A stretch of 64,000 nt of DNA from NCBI GenBank assembly GCA_024235615.1, contig JACKMB010000002.1, positions 186,001 to 250,000 on the forward strand. Direction: 5' to 3'. The number at the start of each line of letters is the position of its first letter. Positions within the stretch are counted from its first letter, which is position 1. This DNA is from Thauera sp. GTDB taxonomy: Bacteria > Pseudomonadota > Gammaproteobacteria > Burkholderiales > Rhodocyclaceae. The notes under the pieces were generated by a model that did not search any database, was not told the DNA's origin, and was given only the letters and a program-made list of their open reading frames with translations. Both the position numbers and the translations under genes were made by a program. Below, in pieces: positions 45,831 through 54,643 of this stretch.

Positions 45831-46865
45831 ATGACCCGAACGCCCAAGGTGTGCTTCGACCGCGTACTGCCCCGGGACCTGATGCGCTTCCAGACCACCG
45901 TGCCCGACCGGCCGGGCCAGGCGCGCGGACTATCGCCGATCGGCAAGACCTGGATCAATGGCTCCACCCTGCATGTGCGCTTCATGGGTGGAACGGCGCA
46001 GCAGAAGAAGAAGGTGCAGGAGCAGGCCGCCTGGTGGACCGCACACGCCAACCTGCAGTTCGTGTTCGACGACGCTCCCGCGGCCGAGATCCGCATCGCC
46101 TTCGACGACAACGACGGGGCGTGGAGCTACATCGGCACCGACGCGAAGAGCATCCCGGTCAACGAGCCGACCATGAACCTCGGCTTCCTCGATGGTGGCA
46201 CCGCCGCCCACGAGTTCGGCCATGCGATCGGGCTGGCGCACGAGCACCAGAACCCCGCCGGCGGTATCCAGTGGAACGAGCAGGCGGTGATTCGCGCCAT
46301 GGCGGGGCCGCCCAACTACTGGACCGAGACCCAGACCCGGCACAACATCCTGCGCAAGTACGCCGCCAACCAGGTCAACGGCACGGACTTCGACCCCAAG
46401 TCGGTGATGCTGTACTTCTTCCCTGCGGAGTGGACCCTCAATGGTGTGGCGACCTCGCGCAACGAGGTGCTGTCCGAGCTCGACAAGCAGTTCATCGCCG
46501 GCGCGAAGATGTATCCGCGCGCCAAGCCCGGGGTGACGGGCGAGGTCACCGAACTCAAGGTCAATGCCCGCAGGCGCACCGCCGCGAGCATCGGCAGGTT
46601 CGGCGAGGAGGACGTGTTCCGCTTCCGGGTGACGCAGCCCGGGCGCTACATCGTCGATACGCGCGGACCGACCGACGTTTACATGAAGCTCTTCGGCCCT
46701 GATTCGCCGACCGCGCTGATCGCCGAGGACGACGATTCCGGCCTGGGCAGCAATGCGCGCATCGCGACGGATCTGGTCGAAGGCGACTACTTCGTACAGG
46801 TGCGGCACTGGAACCGTGCCAGCGGGGTCGGGGACTACACCGTGTCGGTGCGCAAGGCGCGCTGA
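45831..46865 (+). CDS. M12-family zinc metallopeptidase with C-terminal PPC domain
   Basis: A 344-residue metzincin. The zinc site is HEFGHAIGLAHEH and the Met-turn lies in SVMLYFFP. The C-terminal 100 residues are a bacterial pre-peptidase-like (PPC) domain: FGEEDVFRFRVTQPGRYIVD, then GDYFVQVRHW. The start at 45831 has GGGAGG, and there is no recognisable Sec signal, which is odd for such an extracellular-type protease. A link to the amine dehydrogenase is not obvious. Confidence 0.85.
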   Translation: MTRTPKVCFDRVLPRDLMRFQTTVPDRPGQARGLSPIGKTWINGSTLHVRFMGGTAQQKKKVQEQAAWWTAHANLQFVFDDAPAAEIRIAFDDNDGAWSYIGTDAKSIPVNEPTMNLGFLDGGTAAHEFGHAIGLAHEHQNPAGGIQWNEQAVIRAMAGPPNYWTETQTRHNILRKYAANQVNGTDFDPKSVMLYFFPAEWTLNGVATSRNEVLSELDKQFIAGAKMYPRAKPGVTGEVTELKVNARRRTAASIGRFGEEDVFRFRVTQPGRYIVDTRGPTDVYMKLFGPDSPTALIAEDDDSGLGSNARIATDLVEGDYFVQVRHWNRASGVGDYTVSVRKAR

Positions 46866-46912
46866 GCCCTGGACCCGCTGAGCCGTGGGCCCGTATTCCC
46901 CAGCCGTACGTC

Positions 46913-47389
46913 TTAGCCGGCCGCCAACACCAGGCGGCCGAGCAGCTTCTGCAACTGCGCGCGCTCTGCAGGATCGAGGTTTCCTAGTACGCGCTCCTCG
47001 TGGGCGCGGACCTGCGGGATCAGGCTGTCGAGGATGTGACGACCCTCGGTCGTCAGGTGCAGCGCATTGGCGCGCCGGTTGTCCGGTGCACGCACGCGCT
47101 CGACCAACCCACGCGCCTCGAGCTTGTCGAGCACCGATACCACGCTCGAGCGGTCGAGCTGGATCGCGTCGGCAAGCTGGGTTTGCTTCATGCCCGGGTT
47201 GGCGTCGATCAGTACCAGCACACCGAACAGCGTGGGGGTGATCTCGGGTTCGTCCACGCTCGTGCAGAAGTCGCGGAAGATGCCGATCTGCGCGATGCGC
47301 AGGCGGTAGCCGATCAGCTCGGGGAGCATGCCGAAGGTGATGCTCTCCGGCGGGGTCTGCACGCTCGTTTCGTCGTTGCCACGGCCCAT
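46913..47389 (-). CDS. MarR-family transcriptional regulator
   Basis: A 158-residue winged-helix protein with the MarR core: FGVLVLIDANPGMKQTQLAD, then LDRSSVVSVLDKLEARGLVE and RRANALHLTTEGRHIL. It is convergent with the metallopeptidase gene and divergent from the AraC gene. Its likely operator lies at 47416-47434. MarR proteins of this type often respond to aromatic acids or their CoA esters; the effector here is unknown. Confidence 0.92.
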   Translation of the reverse strand: MGRGNDETSVQTPPESITFGMLPELIGYRLRIAQIGIFRDFCTSVDEPEITPTLFGVLVLIDANPGMKQTQLADAIQLDRSSVVSVLDKLEARGLVERVRAPDNRRANALHLTTEGRHILDSLIPQVRAHEERVLGNLDPAERAQLQKLLGRLVLAAG

Positions 47390-47415
47390 CGGTCGCTCGA
47401 CTGGGGGTTGAACAA

Positions 47416-47434
47416 GCCTGAAATTCTAACAGGC
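47416..47434. promoter_or_regulatory. Inverted repeat upstream of the MarR gene
   Basis: GCCTGAAATTCTAACAGGC has 5-base arms (GCCTG/CAGGC) around a 9-base AT-rich centre, 27 bases upstream of the MarR start. It is a plausible autoregulatory operator in the 198-base gap to the divergent AraC gene. Confidence 0.4.
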
Positions 47435-47587
47435 GGAACGCGAGGCGCGGACAAAGCTCGCGACGGGCGCGCAGACGAGCACGCACGGATTGCTTGCCGC
47501 CGTGGAGCGGGCGCCGGGACGCTGCGGGCAGGCACCCATCATCCCGCCGCGCCGCGACCTGTCCGCCCGTCCCTGAGTTGAACGCCG

Positions 47588-48625
47588 ATGTCCATGCCCG
47601 TTTCCTCGCCCTTGCCGACCACGTCACCTTATGCGGCTGCGGTATCCGCAGGCCTGCTTGCGCCTGCCCGGGTGGGCGACGTGACCGATTTCGGCAGGGG
47701 GCTGCTTGCTTGGGATGCGATCTACGAGCAACTCGCACCGGGCTGCTTCGAGGGCGGGGTGGAGGAGTTGTGGATCGGCGACGGCCTAGAGATCCTGTGG
47801 GAAACGGGCAATCGTTCGGTGTGGACCGCAGGCAGCAATCGGGCGGGCATGGTGTCACTCGGCATTCCGGTTGCGGGCGGCGGATCCGGCATGTATTGCG
47901 GCGTTCCCCTGCACGGCGGGGCGGTATCGTGGCTCCCGGGTGGCGGGGATTTCGAGATCTTCTCCCGTGAGCGCATGGATATCGTCTCGGCGACAGCGTC
48001 CGAAACCCTGTTGTGCGGGTTTGCCGACGCTGACTCGCAGCGGACGATGGAGGCGCAGTTGCGACGCCCGTTCATCCGGCAGCAGCCGGGGCGAGCCGAG
48101 GTGCTGCGCCGGGCGCTGCTCGAGATCGTCGCCGCGGTCCGCGGCCAGCCCGGTTTGCTGGAGGTCCCGGCGAGCAGGGCGGCGATGCACGACTGCGTCC
48201 TGTCCTTGATGCTCGACACGCTGAATCCGGCCTCGGGGCGCCCGACTCCGGACCTGCGTCCGAGCGTGAAGGCCTGGATCGTGCGCAAGGTGCGCGAGCA
48301 GGCGCTCGCAAGTCCGAGCGATCCGTTCCATGTCGCCGACGTCTGCCGCAGCCTGGGTGTGTCGCGGCGCTCGCTGCAGTACGCATTCGAGGACCTCACC
48401 GGGATGGGGGCGGTGCAGTTCCTGCGCAATGTGCGTCTGAACGCGGTGCGGCGGGAACTCCACATCCCCGTCGGCTGCCCCGAGGAACCCATCGCCGCGA
48501 TCGCGGCGCGTTGGGGCTTCTGGCACATGCCGCGGTTCGCGGGGTATTACCGGGCCCTGTTCGGCGAGCTGCCCTCGGAGACGCGTCGGCGCCAAGGCCC
48601 GGGCACGCAGCACGGCCTCGGCTGA
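47588..48625 (+). CDS. AraC-family regulator, possible QhpR
   Basis: A 345-residue protein with a C-terminal AraC DNA-binding domain: DPFHVADVCRSLGVSRRSLQ, AFEDLTGMGAVQFLRNVRLN, then the second helix-turn-helix in IAAIAARWGFWHMPRFAGYY. Its N-terminal effector region resembles EutR/QhpR-type activators. In Paracoccus an AraC protein (QhpR) activates the qhp operon in response to amines. Here it sits just upstream of a flavin amine oxidase and 1.9 kb from qhpB, so it could control either amine-oxidising system. It does not flank the shared promoter element. Confidence 0.88.
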   Translation: MSMPVSSPLPTTSPYAAAVSAGLLAPARVGDVTDFGRGLLAWDAIYEQLAPGCFEGGVEELWIGDGLEILWETGNRSVWTAGSNRAGMVSLGIPVAGGGSGMYCGVPLHGGAVSWLPGGGDFEIFSRERMDIVSATASETLLCGFADADSQRTMEAQLRRPFIRQQPGRAEVLRRALLEIVAAVRGQPGLLEVPASRAAMHDCVLSLMLDTLNPASGRPTPDLRPSVKAWIVRKVREQALASPSDPFHVADVCRSLGVSRRSLQYAFEDLTGMGAVQFLRNVRLNAVRRELHIPVGCPEEPIAAIAARWGFWHMPRFAGYYRALFGELPSETRRRQGPGTQHGLG

Positions 48626-48790
48626 GCGTTTGCTGCGCTGCATCGGCGTTTCCGTGCCGATTGCGGATACCGTCCGGTGCATCGGTCTTCTTAATCTCCA
48701 CATCACGACTCGGCCAGGTGGTGCGAGCGCGATACGCCGCGGGCCCTCGCTCCCGAGTACGGACAGCGGCGACGAAGGAGATCGGAGACC

Positions 48791-50227
48791 ATGGAAGACA
48801 AGACCTATGCGGCGTCGGCCGCGGGCGCCGACGGCAGTGCACGTCGACGCTTCCTGAAGCTGGCATCGACGGCTGCGGCCGCTTCGGTGTTGCCGGCGGG
48901 CGCCGCGGCGCCCGCGAAGCCCGGCTACGACGTGGTGGTGGTGGGCGGCGGCTTCGCCGGGGTCACCGCCGCGCGCGAACTCGCCCATCGCGGCGCCCGG
49001 GTGCTGCTGCTCGAGGCGCGCAATCGTCTTGGCGGGCGCACCTTCCACGCGCCGTTCGGCGAGCGCAAGGTGGAACTGGGCGGCACCTGGATCCACTACA
49101 GCCAGCCCCACGTGTGGGCCGAGGTGATGCGCTACGGCATGGAGATCGCCGAGACGCCGGGCGTGGCCCACCCCGACCGCGTGCTGTGGATGTCGGAGGG
49201 CAAGGTGCTGGAGATCCCGGTGATGGAGAACTGGGCGCTGCTGGAGGATGCGCTGAAGCGCTTCCATGCGGAGGCGGGCGAGGTCTTCGAGCGACCGTTC
49301 ATGGCGGGCCTGTCGGCCGCCGGGCGCAAGCTCGATCATCTGTCGATCGCCGACCGCATGGCGGCAATGGAGATGAGTCCGGCGCAGCGCGACCTGATGA
49401 ACGCGATGATGGCCACCAACTGCCACGGGCCGATCGCGAGCGCTGCCTATACCGAGATGCTGCGCTGGTGGTCGCTGGTCGATGGCGACGCGGCGCGGCT
49501 GCTCTACAGCTGCGCGCGCTACAAGCTGAAGGACGGCACCGCGGCGCTGATCGAGCGCATGGCCGAGGACGGCGGCTTCGACGTGCGTCTGTCGACCGCG
49601 GTGGCGGAGCTGAGCCAGGACGCCGCGGGCGTGAGCCTGGTGACCGAAGCGGACGAGCGCATCTCCGCCCGCTACGCCGTCGTTGCGGTGCCGGTGAACA
49701 CGGCCGGCCAGATCGAGTTCTCGCCGCCGCTGCGGCCCGGCAAGACTGCGATGGCGAAGGAGCACCATGCGGGCAAGGGGCACAAGCTCTACCTGAAGGT
49801 AAAGGGGCGGCTGGAGACACTGATCTTCTTCGCGCCCGAGACCGAGCTGTTCACGATGGTCTTCACCGACCAGCCAGGCGAGGACGGCGGCGTGCTGGTC
49901 GCCTTCGGCCCGCCGCTCGACGGCAAGGTCGATCTCAACGATCCGAAGGCGGTCGAGCCCTTCGTGCGCCGCTTCCTGCCCCACCTCTCGGTCGAGCAGG
50001 TGCTGGGCTACGACTGGGGGCTGGATCCGTATTCCCGCGGCACCTGGTGCACGCTGCGTCCCGGGCAGTTCGGCAAGCACCTGGAGGACCTGCGGGCACG
50101 CGAGGGCCGGGTCTTCTTCGCCGGGGCGGACATCGCCACCGGCTGGCGCGGCTTCATCGACGGCGCGATCGAGTCCGGCCTGCAGGTCGGGCAGGCGGTG
50201 GCGGCCGAGCTGCGGGGGCGGGCGTGA
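48791..50227 (+). CDS. Tat-exported flavin amine oxidase/dehydrogenase
   Basis: A 478-residue monoamine-oxidase-type flavoprotein. The N-terminus has a twin-arginine motif (ARRRFLKLAST) and a hydrophobic segment ending AGAAAP, so it is exported folded. The FAD-binding region is VVVVGGGFAGVTAARELA, then LEARNRLGGRT; GGTWIHYSQPH and the C-terminal FFAGADIATGWRGFIDGA are family motifs. A c-type cytochrome gene overlaps its stop. NicA2-like enzymes in this family use a partner cytochrome c rather than oxygen, so this is probably a periplasmic amine dehydrogenase. Substrate unknown. Confidence 0.88.
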   Translation: MEDKTYAASAAGADGSARRRFLKLASTAAAASVLPAGAAAPAKPGYDVVVVGGGFAGVTAARELAHRGARVLLLEARNRLGGRTFHAPFGERKVELGGTWIHYSQPHVWAEVMRYGMEIAETPGVAHPDRVLWMSEGKVLEIPVMENWALLEDALKRFHAEAGEVFERPFMAGLSAAGRKLDHLSIADRMAAMEMSPAQRDLMNAMMATNCHGPIASAAYTEMLRWWSLVDGDAARLLYSCARYKLKDGTAALIERMAEDGGFDVRLSTAVAELSQDAAGVSLVTEADERISARYAVVAVPVNTAGQIEFSPPLRPGKTAMAKEHHAGKGHKLYLKVKGRLETLIFFAPETELFTMVFTDQPGEDGGVLVAFGPPLDGKVDLNDPKAVEPFVRRFLPHLSVEQVLGYDWGLDPYSRGTWCTLRPGQFGKHLEDLRAREGRVFFAGADIATGWRGFIDGAIESGLQVGQAVAAELRGRA

Positions 50228-50616
50228 TGGCGGCCGGCATGACGAGCAGCGCCTTCCCGCTGCGGGCCGTGGTCGCGATGCTGAGCGCGCTCGCCCACTC
50301 CCCGTCGGCGCTTGCCGCCGACCGCGGCGAGTCCGCCTTCGTCCAGTGCGCCGCCTGCCACCCCGCCGCTGCAGGGCAGCCCCACGGCGTGGGCCCCAAT
50401 CTGCACGGCCGCTTCGGGCAGCCGATCGCGGGCACTCCGGGCTTCGTTTTTTCCCGCGCACTTCGGAAGCTTCAGGGGGTGTGGTCGGAGGCGGAGCTGG
50501 ACCGTTGGCTCGCCGATCCGCAGGCCTACGCGCCCGGGACCAAGATGGCCTATGCAGGCATGAAGGACCCGGCCCGGCGCCGGGCGGTGATCGAGTACCT
50601 GAAGACGCTGCGCTGA
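50227..50616 (+). CDS. Class I c-type cytochrome, partner of the flavin amine oxidase
   Basis: A 129-residue monohaem cytochrome c with a signal peptide ending SPSALAAD. The haem site is CAACH and the axial methionine is probably in GTKMAYAGMKDPARR, the usual class I C-terminal region. Its ATG overlaps the stop of the flavin enzyme gene (TGATG), which argues that it is the dedicated electron acceptor. Confidence 0.92.
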   Translation: MAAGMTSSAFPLRAVVAMLSALAHSPSALAADRGESAFVQCAACHPAAAGQPHGVGPNLHGRFGQPIAGTPGFVFSRALRKLQGVWSEAELDRWLADPQAYAPGTKMAYAGMKDPARRRAVIEYLKTLR

Positions 50617-50672
50617 TGAAGGCGGGCAGTGTTCCGGACGTGAACGGCCCGCGCGGGCCAGGGAGGATTCGA

Positions 50673-51140
50673 ATGAATGGGATCAAGGCTTGGACAAGCA
50701 TGGCACTCGGCGGACTGGCGCTCGCGATCTCCGCGAGCGGGGGCGCCGCGGGACCGGATCAGGCGTTCGACGACCTGCTCGCGGCGCGCTATCGCGCGGT
50801 GGAGGCGGCGATCGCGGCACGAGATGGCGCGGCATGGTTCGAGGCCCTGTACGACGATTCGATCGTGCTGGCAGGCGAGGGCAGCCCCGCCACGGTGCGC
50901 GGGCGGCAGGCGCTGATGCCGGTGATCGACGAGATCGTCCGCACCACCCGAAGCTGCACCCTGGTTCCGGACGCGGCACGCGACCGCTCGGAGGGCCTCG
51001 CCTATTCGTTCGTGACCTATCGGTGCTCGCCGGTCGACGCGTCGGCGTCGGACTACCAGGTGCGCGCGCTCTTCGTCTGGAGGGAGGGCCCGAAGGGTTG
51101 GCGGGTGGTCGCCGAGACCTATGTGATGGGCGCGATGTAG
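50673..51140 (+). CDS. Exported NTF2-like (SnoaL/DUF4440-type) protein
   Basis: A 155-residue protein: signal peptide (LGGLALAISASGGAAG), then an alpha+beta cone fold of the NTF2-like type (LLAARYRAVEAAIAARDGAA, WFEALYDDSIVLAGEG, then TVRGRQALMPVIDEIV). The start at 50673 has GGGAGG. It lies 56 bases after the cytochrome gene, so it may belong to the amine oxidase operon. Function cannot be assigned from the fold alone. Confidence 0.75.
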   Translation: MNGIKAWTSMALGGLALAISASGGAAGPDQAFDDLLAARYRAVEAAIAARDGAAWFEALYDDSIVLAGEGSPATVRGRQALMPVIDEIVRTTRSCTLVPDAARDRSEGLAYSFVTYRCSPVDASASDYQVRALFVWREGPKGWRVVAETYVMGAM

Positions 51141-51188
51141 TTGCTTTGGGCGCCCCTCGGCCCGCCGGGCCGAGGGGGCGCTACAACT

Positions 51189-51226
51189 GCGCACAAATCG
51201 GCACATTTCGCGGAAATGCGGTTTAC
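51189..51226 (+). promoter_or_regulatory. Shared bipartite promoter element, DUF1329-module copy
   Basis: GCGCACAAATCGGCACAT at 51189-51206 is followed after 14 bases by GTTTAC (51221-51226) and a -10-like CTATGC at 51236-51241. Spacing equals the copies at 41055 and 33785. It lies 140 bases before the DUF1329 start. CTACAACT directly before it is also shared with the 33785-33822 copy. Confidence 0.75.
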
Positions 51227-51365
51227 ACCGCGTCGCTATGCTCCAGACACCATAGGCCTGCAAGGCTGGCGGGAAGGCGGGCCCGGTCGGCCGCTGCGCA
51301 GCGGCGCCGTCCTCGCGGACGGCCTGCCGATGCGGACAAAGAACAGAAACGTGGAGGAGACACTC

Positions 51366-52733
51366 ATGAGGTTCTGCAAGCTGACTGCGCTCGCCTGCGC
51401 CCTGCTGGCCAGCCACGCCGCCCTGGCCGCCGATGCGGCGAGCCTGGGCACCACGCTGACCCCGCTCGGTGGCGAACGCGCGGGCAACGCCGACGGCAGC
51501 ATCCCCGCCTGGACGGACGGCGGCGCGCTCGAGCCGGGCTGGAGCTACGGCAAGCCGCGCGCCGACTACTTCAAGCACAAGGGCGACAAGCTGCTGTTCA
51601 CGATCGACGCCGCCAACGTTGATCAATACGCGGGCAAGCTCACCGAGGGACAGGTCGCGGTGATCAAGGGGTTCAAGAACTACAAGCTCGAGGTGTACCC
51701 GAGCCGCCGCTACTGTTCCGCGCCCGACTTCGTGCAGGCCAACACCAAGGCGAATGTGGGCATGGCGAAGATCGGTGCCGACGGCTGGAGCCTGGCCGAG
51801 GCCACCGTGCCGGGCATTCCCTTCCCGCTGCCGCAGAGCGGGATCGAGGTGCTGTGGAACGCCAAGATGAAGTACGCCGGCGTCGCGCTCGACATGAAGG
51901 CGCTGTGGGTGATGCTGTCGCCGCGCAGCGGCGGCAGCGACTGGATCGAGGCCGGCTCCACGCAGACCTACTACTACCCCTGGGGCAAGAAGGGCTCGCA
52001 CAAGCTGAGCGAGCTGCCGCCGGTGGAGTACCACACCTACTTCAACTACACCTCGCCGACCGCGCTCGCCGGCCAGGCTCTGGTGATCACCTCCTACCTG
52101 AACAAGACCAGCGACACCTTCTACTACTTCCCCGGCCAGCGCCGCGTACGCCGCATGCCGAGCTACTCCTACGACGCCCCGCAGGTCGGCTTCGAGAACC
52201 AGTACACCCTCGACGAGCCGCGCGTGTTCAACGGCACGCCGGACCGCTTCGACTGGAAGCTGGTGGGCAAGAAGGAGATGTTCATCGGCTACGGCAGCTT
52301 CGGCATGTACGACCCGAATGCCGACCGCCGCAAGGTGGTGACCCCCGACGGCGTCGATCCCAAGTCCACCCGCTACGAGCTGCACCGCGTGTGGGTGGTC
52401 GAGGCCACCGCCAAGGACGGCGTGCGCCACGTCGCCCCCAAGCGCCGCTTCTATTTCGACGAGGACTCCTGGGCGCTGATGGGCGCCGAGGACTACGACG
52501 CCCAGGGCAAGCTGTGGAAGGTGCGCGAGAGCTTCCTGATCCCGGTCGCGGAGACCGGCGCCTGCGACAACCCCGCCTTCGTGCAGTACGACCTCGTCTC
52601 CGGCCGCGTGCTCTTCGACCAGGCCGGCATGGGCGCCGGCAAGGACATGGTGTGGGCGGTCGAGGCCGATGAGCCGAAGTACAAGGACGCCTTCTACACC
52701 CCGGACAACCTGCGCGCGATCAGCGACCGCTGA
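51366..52733 (+). CDS. DUF1329 outer-membrane-associated protein
   Basis: A 455-residue exported protein with a signal peptide (MRFCKLTALACALLASHAAL, cleavage near AALAAD) and the DUF1329 core: LTPLGGERAGNADGSIPAWT, YYFPGQRRVRRMPSYSYD, DRFDWKLVGKKEMFIGYGSF and RRFYFDEDSWALMGAEDYDA. DUF1329 proteins have a LolA/LolB-like lipid-carrier fold and occur beside DUF1302, RND and YCF48 genes in degraders of hydrophobic compounds. The start at 51366 is set by GGAGGAG. First gene of the module and preceded by the shared promoter element. Confidence 0.93.
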   Translation: MRFCKLTALACALLASHAALAADAASLGTTLTPLGGERAGNADGSIPAWTDGGALEPGWSYGKPRADYFKHKGDKLLFTIDAANVDQYAGKLTEGQVAVIKGFKNYKLEVYPSRRYCSAPDFVQANTKANVGMAKIGADGWSLAEATVPGIPFPLPQSGIEVLWNAKMKYAGVALDMKALWVMLSPRSGGSDWIEAGSTQTYYYPWGKKGSHKLSELPPVEYHTYFNYTSPTALAGQALVITSYLNKTSDTFYYFPGQRRVRRMPSYSYDAPQVGFENQYTLDEPRVFNGTPDRFDWKLVGKKEMFIGYGSFGMYDPNADRRKVVTPDGVDPKSTRYELHRVWVVEATAKDGVRHVAPKRRFYFDEDSWALMGAEDYDAQGKLWKVRESFLIPVAETGACDNPAFVQYDLVSGRVLFDQAGMGAGKDMVWAVEADEPKYKDAFYTPDNLRAISDR

Positions 52734-52825
52734 GCCCGCTCCTTCCTCTTTCTTCCCGACCATCACCCGGGCGTGCACGCCGGGCCGGCCTCCGGCCCGG
52801 GCGGGGCGTCCTGCGGAGAACGATC

Positions 52826-54556
52826 ATGACGACTCACCTGAAGAAACTGGTGCTGGGGCTGGCGGTGGCCGGCCTGTGCGCGCCGGCGGCGCACGCCTTC
52901 CAGTTCGAGGCTGGCTCGGTGCGCGGTTCGCTCGATTCCACGCTGACCGCGGGCTTCGGCAAGCGCGTGGAGGGCCGCGAGTGCAGCCACCACGGCGACG
53001 TTTCCACGGCCTGCGGCGGCGATGCCAACACCGCGGTGTGGGCCAACGGCGACGACGGCAACCTCAACTACGACAAGGGCGACCTCTTCACCACCCACCT
53101 CAAGGGCTCGCACGAGCTGCTGCTGAGCTTCCCCGACGAGTGGAAGTTCATGGGCCGGGTGGGCTGGCTGTACGACTTCGTCGCCGACGATACCGCACGC
53201 ACGCCGCTCGATGGCGATGCCAAGCGCGCGGTCGGCCAGTACGTGCGCCTGTACGACCTGTGGGTGAGCAAGGAATTCGACCTCGGCGAGCGCCGCGGCC
53301 GCATGCGCTTCGGCAACCAGGTGGTGAGCTGGGGCGAGAGCCTGTTCATGATCGGCGGCATCAACTCCAACGTGGCGATGGACCTGCAGCGCCTGTCCTC
53401 GCCCGGCGTGCAGCTCAAGGAGGCCTTCCTGCCCTCGCCGGCGCTGTCGGTCGCGGCGAACCTCGGCAGCGGGCTCAACCTCGAGGCCTACTACCAGTTC
53501 CAGTGGAAGCCCTACAGCTTCCCGCCGGCGGGGACCTACTTCTCGATGGCGGATACGTTCGACAAGGGGCGGGACAACGCGCTGTACTTTACGCCGGATG
53601 CGGCGAGCCGGATCCGTACGCCGGGTGATCCGCTCTACGGCATGACCCTAGCCGCCGCGCGGACAGCCATGCTCAACGCGGGGGAGGCCATCCCGGTTGA
53701 TGCCGACGACGAGCCTGGAGACTCCGGCCAGTTCGGCGTCTCGCTGAAGTACCGCCCCGAGGGCTGGGACGTCGATCTCGGCCTCTACTACCAGCGCTTC
53801 CACGACAAGACGCCCAACGTGCAGTACTGGAACGCGAAGGGCTCCACGCGGATGTACTTCGAGGAGGACCGCGAGCTCTACGGCATCAGCGCCAACACCT
53901 CGGTGGGCAACTGGGCGGTGGGGGCGGAGCTGTCGTACCGGCCCGAGGACGCAGTGTCGCTCGGTGTGTGTACCGACAACCTCGGCAACCTGTCGGCGGT
54001 CGACCAGTGCGACGGCTCGATCGACGAGGAGCGTTACCAGCTCCACCTCACCGGCATCCTCAGCCTGACGCCGGGCGACCACGGCTGGTTCCTCGACCTG
54101 GTGGGCGCGCAGACGGGCACCTTCCTCGGCGAGGCGGTGGCGATCGCCTACCCGGGGGTGAACAAGGACAAGGTCTATACCCGCACCCGCAACGGCGTGA
54201 CCTACCAGCAGCTCCCCGCCTCAGGCGCGTGGACGCATCCGACCGGCGTCGGCGACAAGCTGTCCTGGGGCTACATGTTCGACTTCAGCCTGACCTACGA
54301 CAGCACGCTGATCCCCGGCTGGCAGGTGATCCCGGGCGTGTTCTTCTCGCACGCGGTCCAGGGCAACACGCCCAACTTCATGGGCAACTGGATGGAGGGC
54401 GCGAAGTCGGCCAACTTCTACGTGCTGTTCAACCGCAACCCGATGACCTGGCAGGCCGGCATCAACTACACCCGGTTCTGGGGCGGCGACTACAGCTTCA
54501 GCGCGCCCTACAAGGACCGCGACTTCGTCGGCGGCTTCATCTCGCGCAACTTCTGA
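52826..54556 (+). CDS. DUF1302 outer-membrane beta-barrel protein
   Basis: A 576-residue protein with a signal peptide ending AAHAF and the DUF1302 pattern: VRGSLDSTLTAGFGKRVEGR, LRRGRMRFGNQ-like strand text around residue 165 (RGRMRFGNQVVSWGES), and a C-terminal phenylalanine (FVGGFISRNF) expected of outer-membrane barrels. Probably a channel for a hydrophobic or aromatic compound, working with the DUF1329 and RND proteins. It lies 92 bases after the DUF1329 gene. Confidence 0.9.
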   Translation: MTTHLKKLVLGLAVAGLCAPAAHAFQFEAGSVRGSLDSTLTAGFGKRVEGRECSHHGDVSTACGGDANTAVWANGDDGNLNYDKGDLFTTHLKGSHELLLSFPDEWKFMGRVGWLYDFVADDTARTPLDGDAKRAVGQYVRLYDLWVSKEFDLGERRGRMRFGNQVVSWGESLFMIGGINSNVAMDLQRLSSPGVQLKEAFLPSPALSVAANLGSGLNLEAYYQFQWKPYSFPPAGTYFSMADTFDKGRDNALYFTPDAASRIRTPGDPLYGMTLAAARTAMLNAGEAIPVDADDEPGDSGQFGVSLKYRPEGWDVDLGLYYQRFHDKTPNVQYWNAKGSTRMYFEEDRELYGISANTSVGNWAVGAELSYRPEDAVSLGVCTDNLGNLSAVDQCDGSIDEERYQLHLTGILSLTPGDHGWFLDLVGAQTGTFLGEAVAIAYPGVNKDKVYTRTRNGVTYQQLPASGAWTHPTGVGDKLSWGYMFDFSLTYDSTLIPGWQVIPGVFFSHAVQGNTPNFMGNWMEGAKSANFYVLFNRNPMTWQAGINYTRFWGGDYSFSAPYKDRDFVGGFISRNF

Positions 54557-54643
54557 TGCGCAGCCCCGGGGGCGGCGACCGCCGCCCCCGGCCCGCCGCG
54601 CCCTCCCCGCCGCCTCCCCAACCCCGACCGCCAGCGCCCGCCC

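Noticed and set aside
48791..50227. The flavin enzyme as the missing QhpG
   Set aside because: It is a monoamine-oxidase-type protein with a Tat signal and a coupled cytochrome c. QhpG is a cytoplasmic monooxygenase that must act on the QhpC precursor before export.
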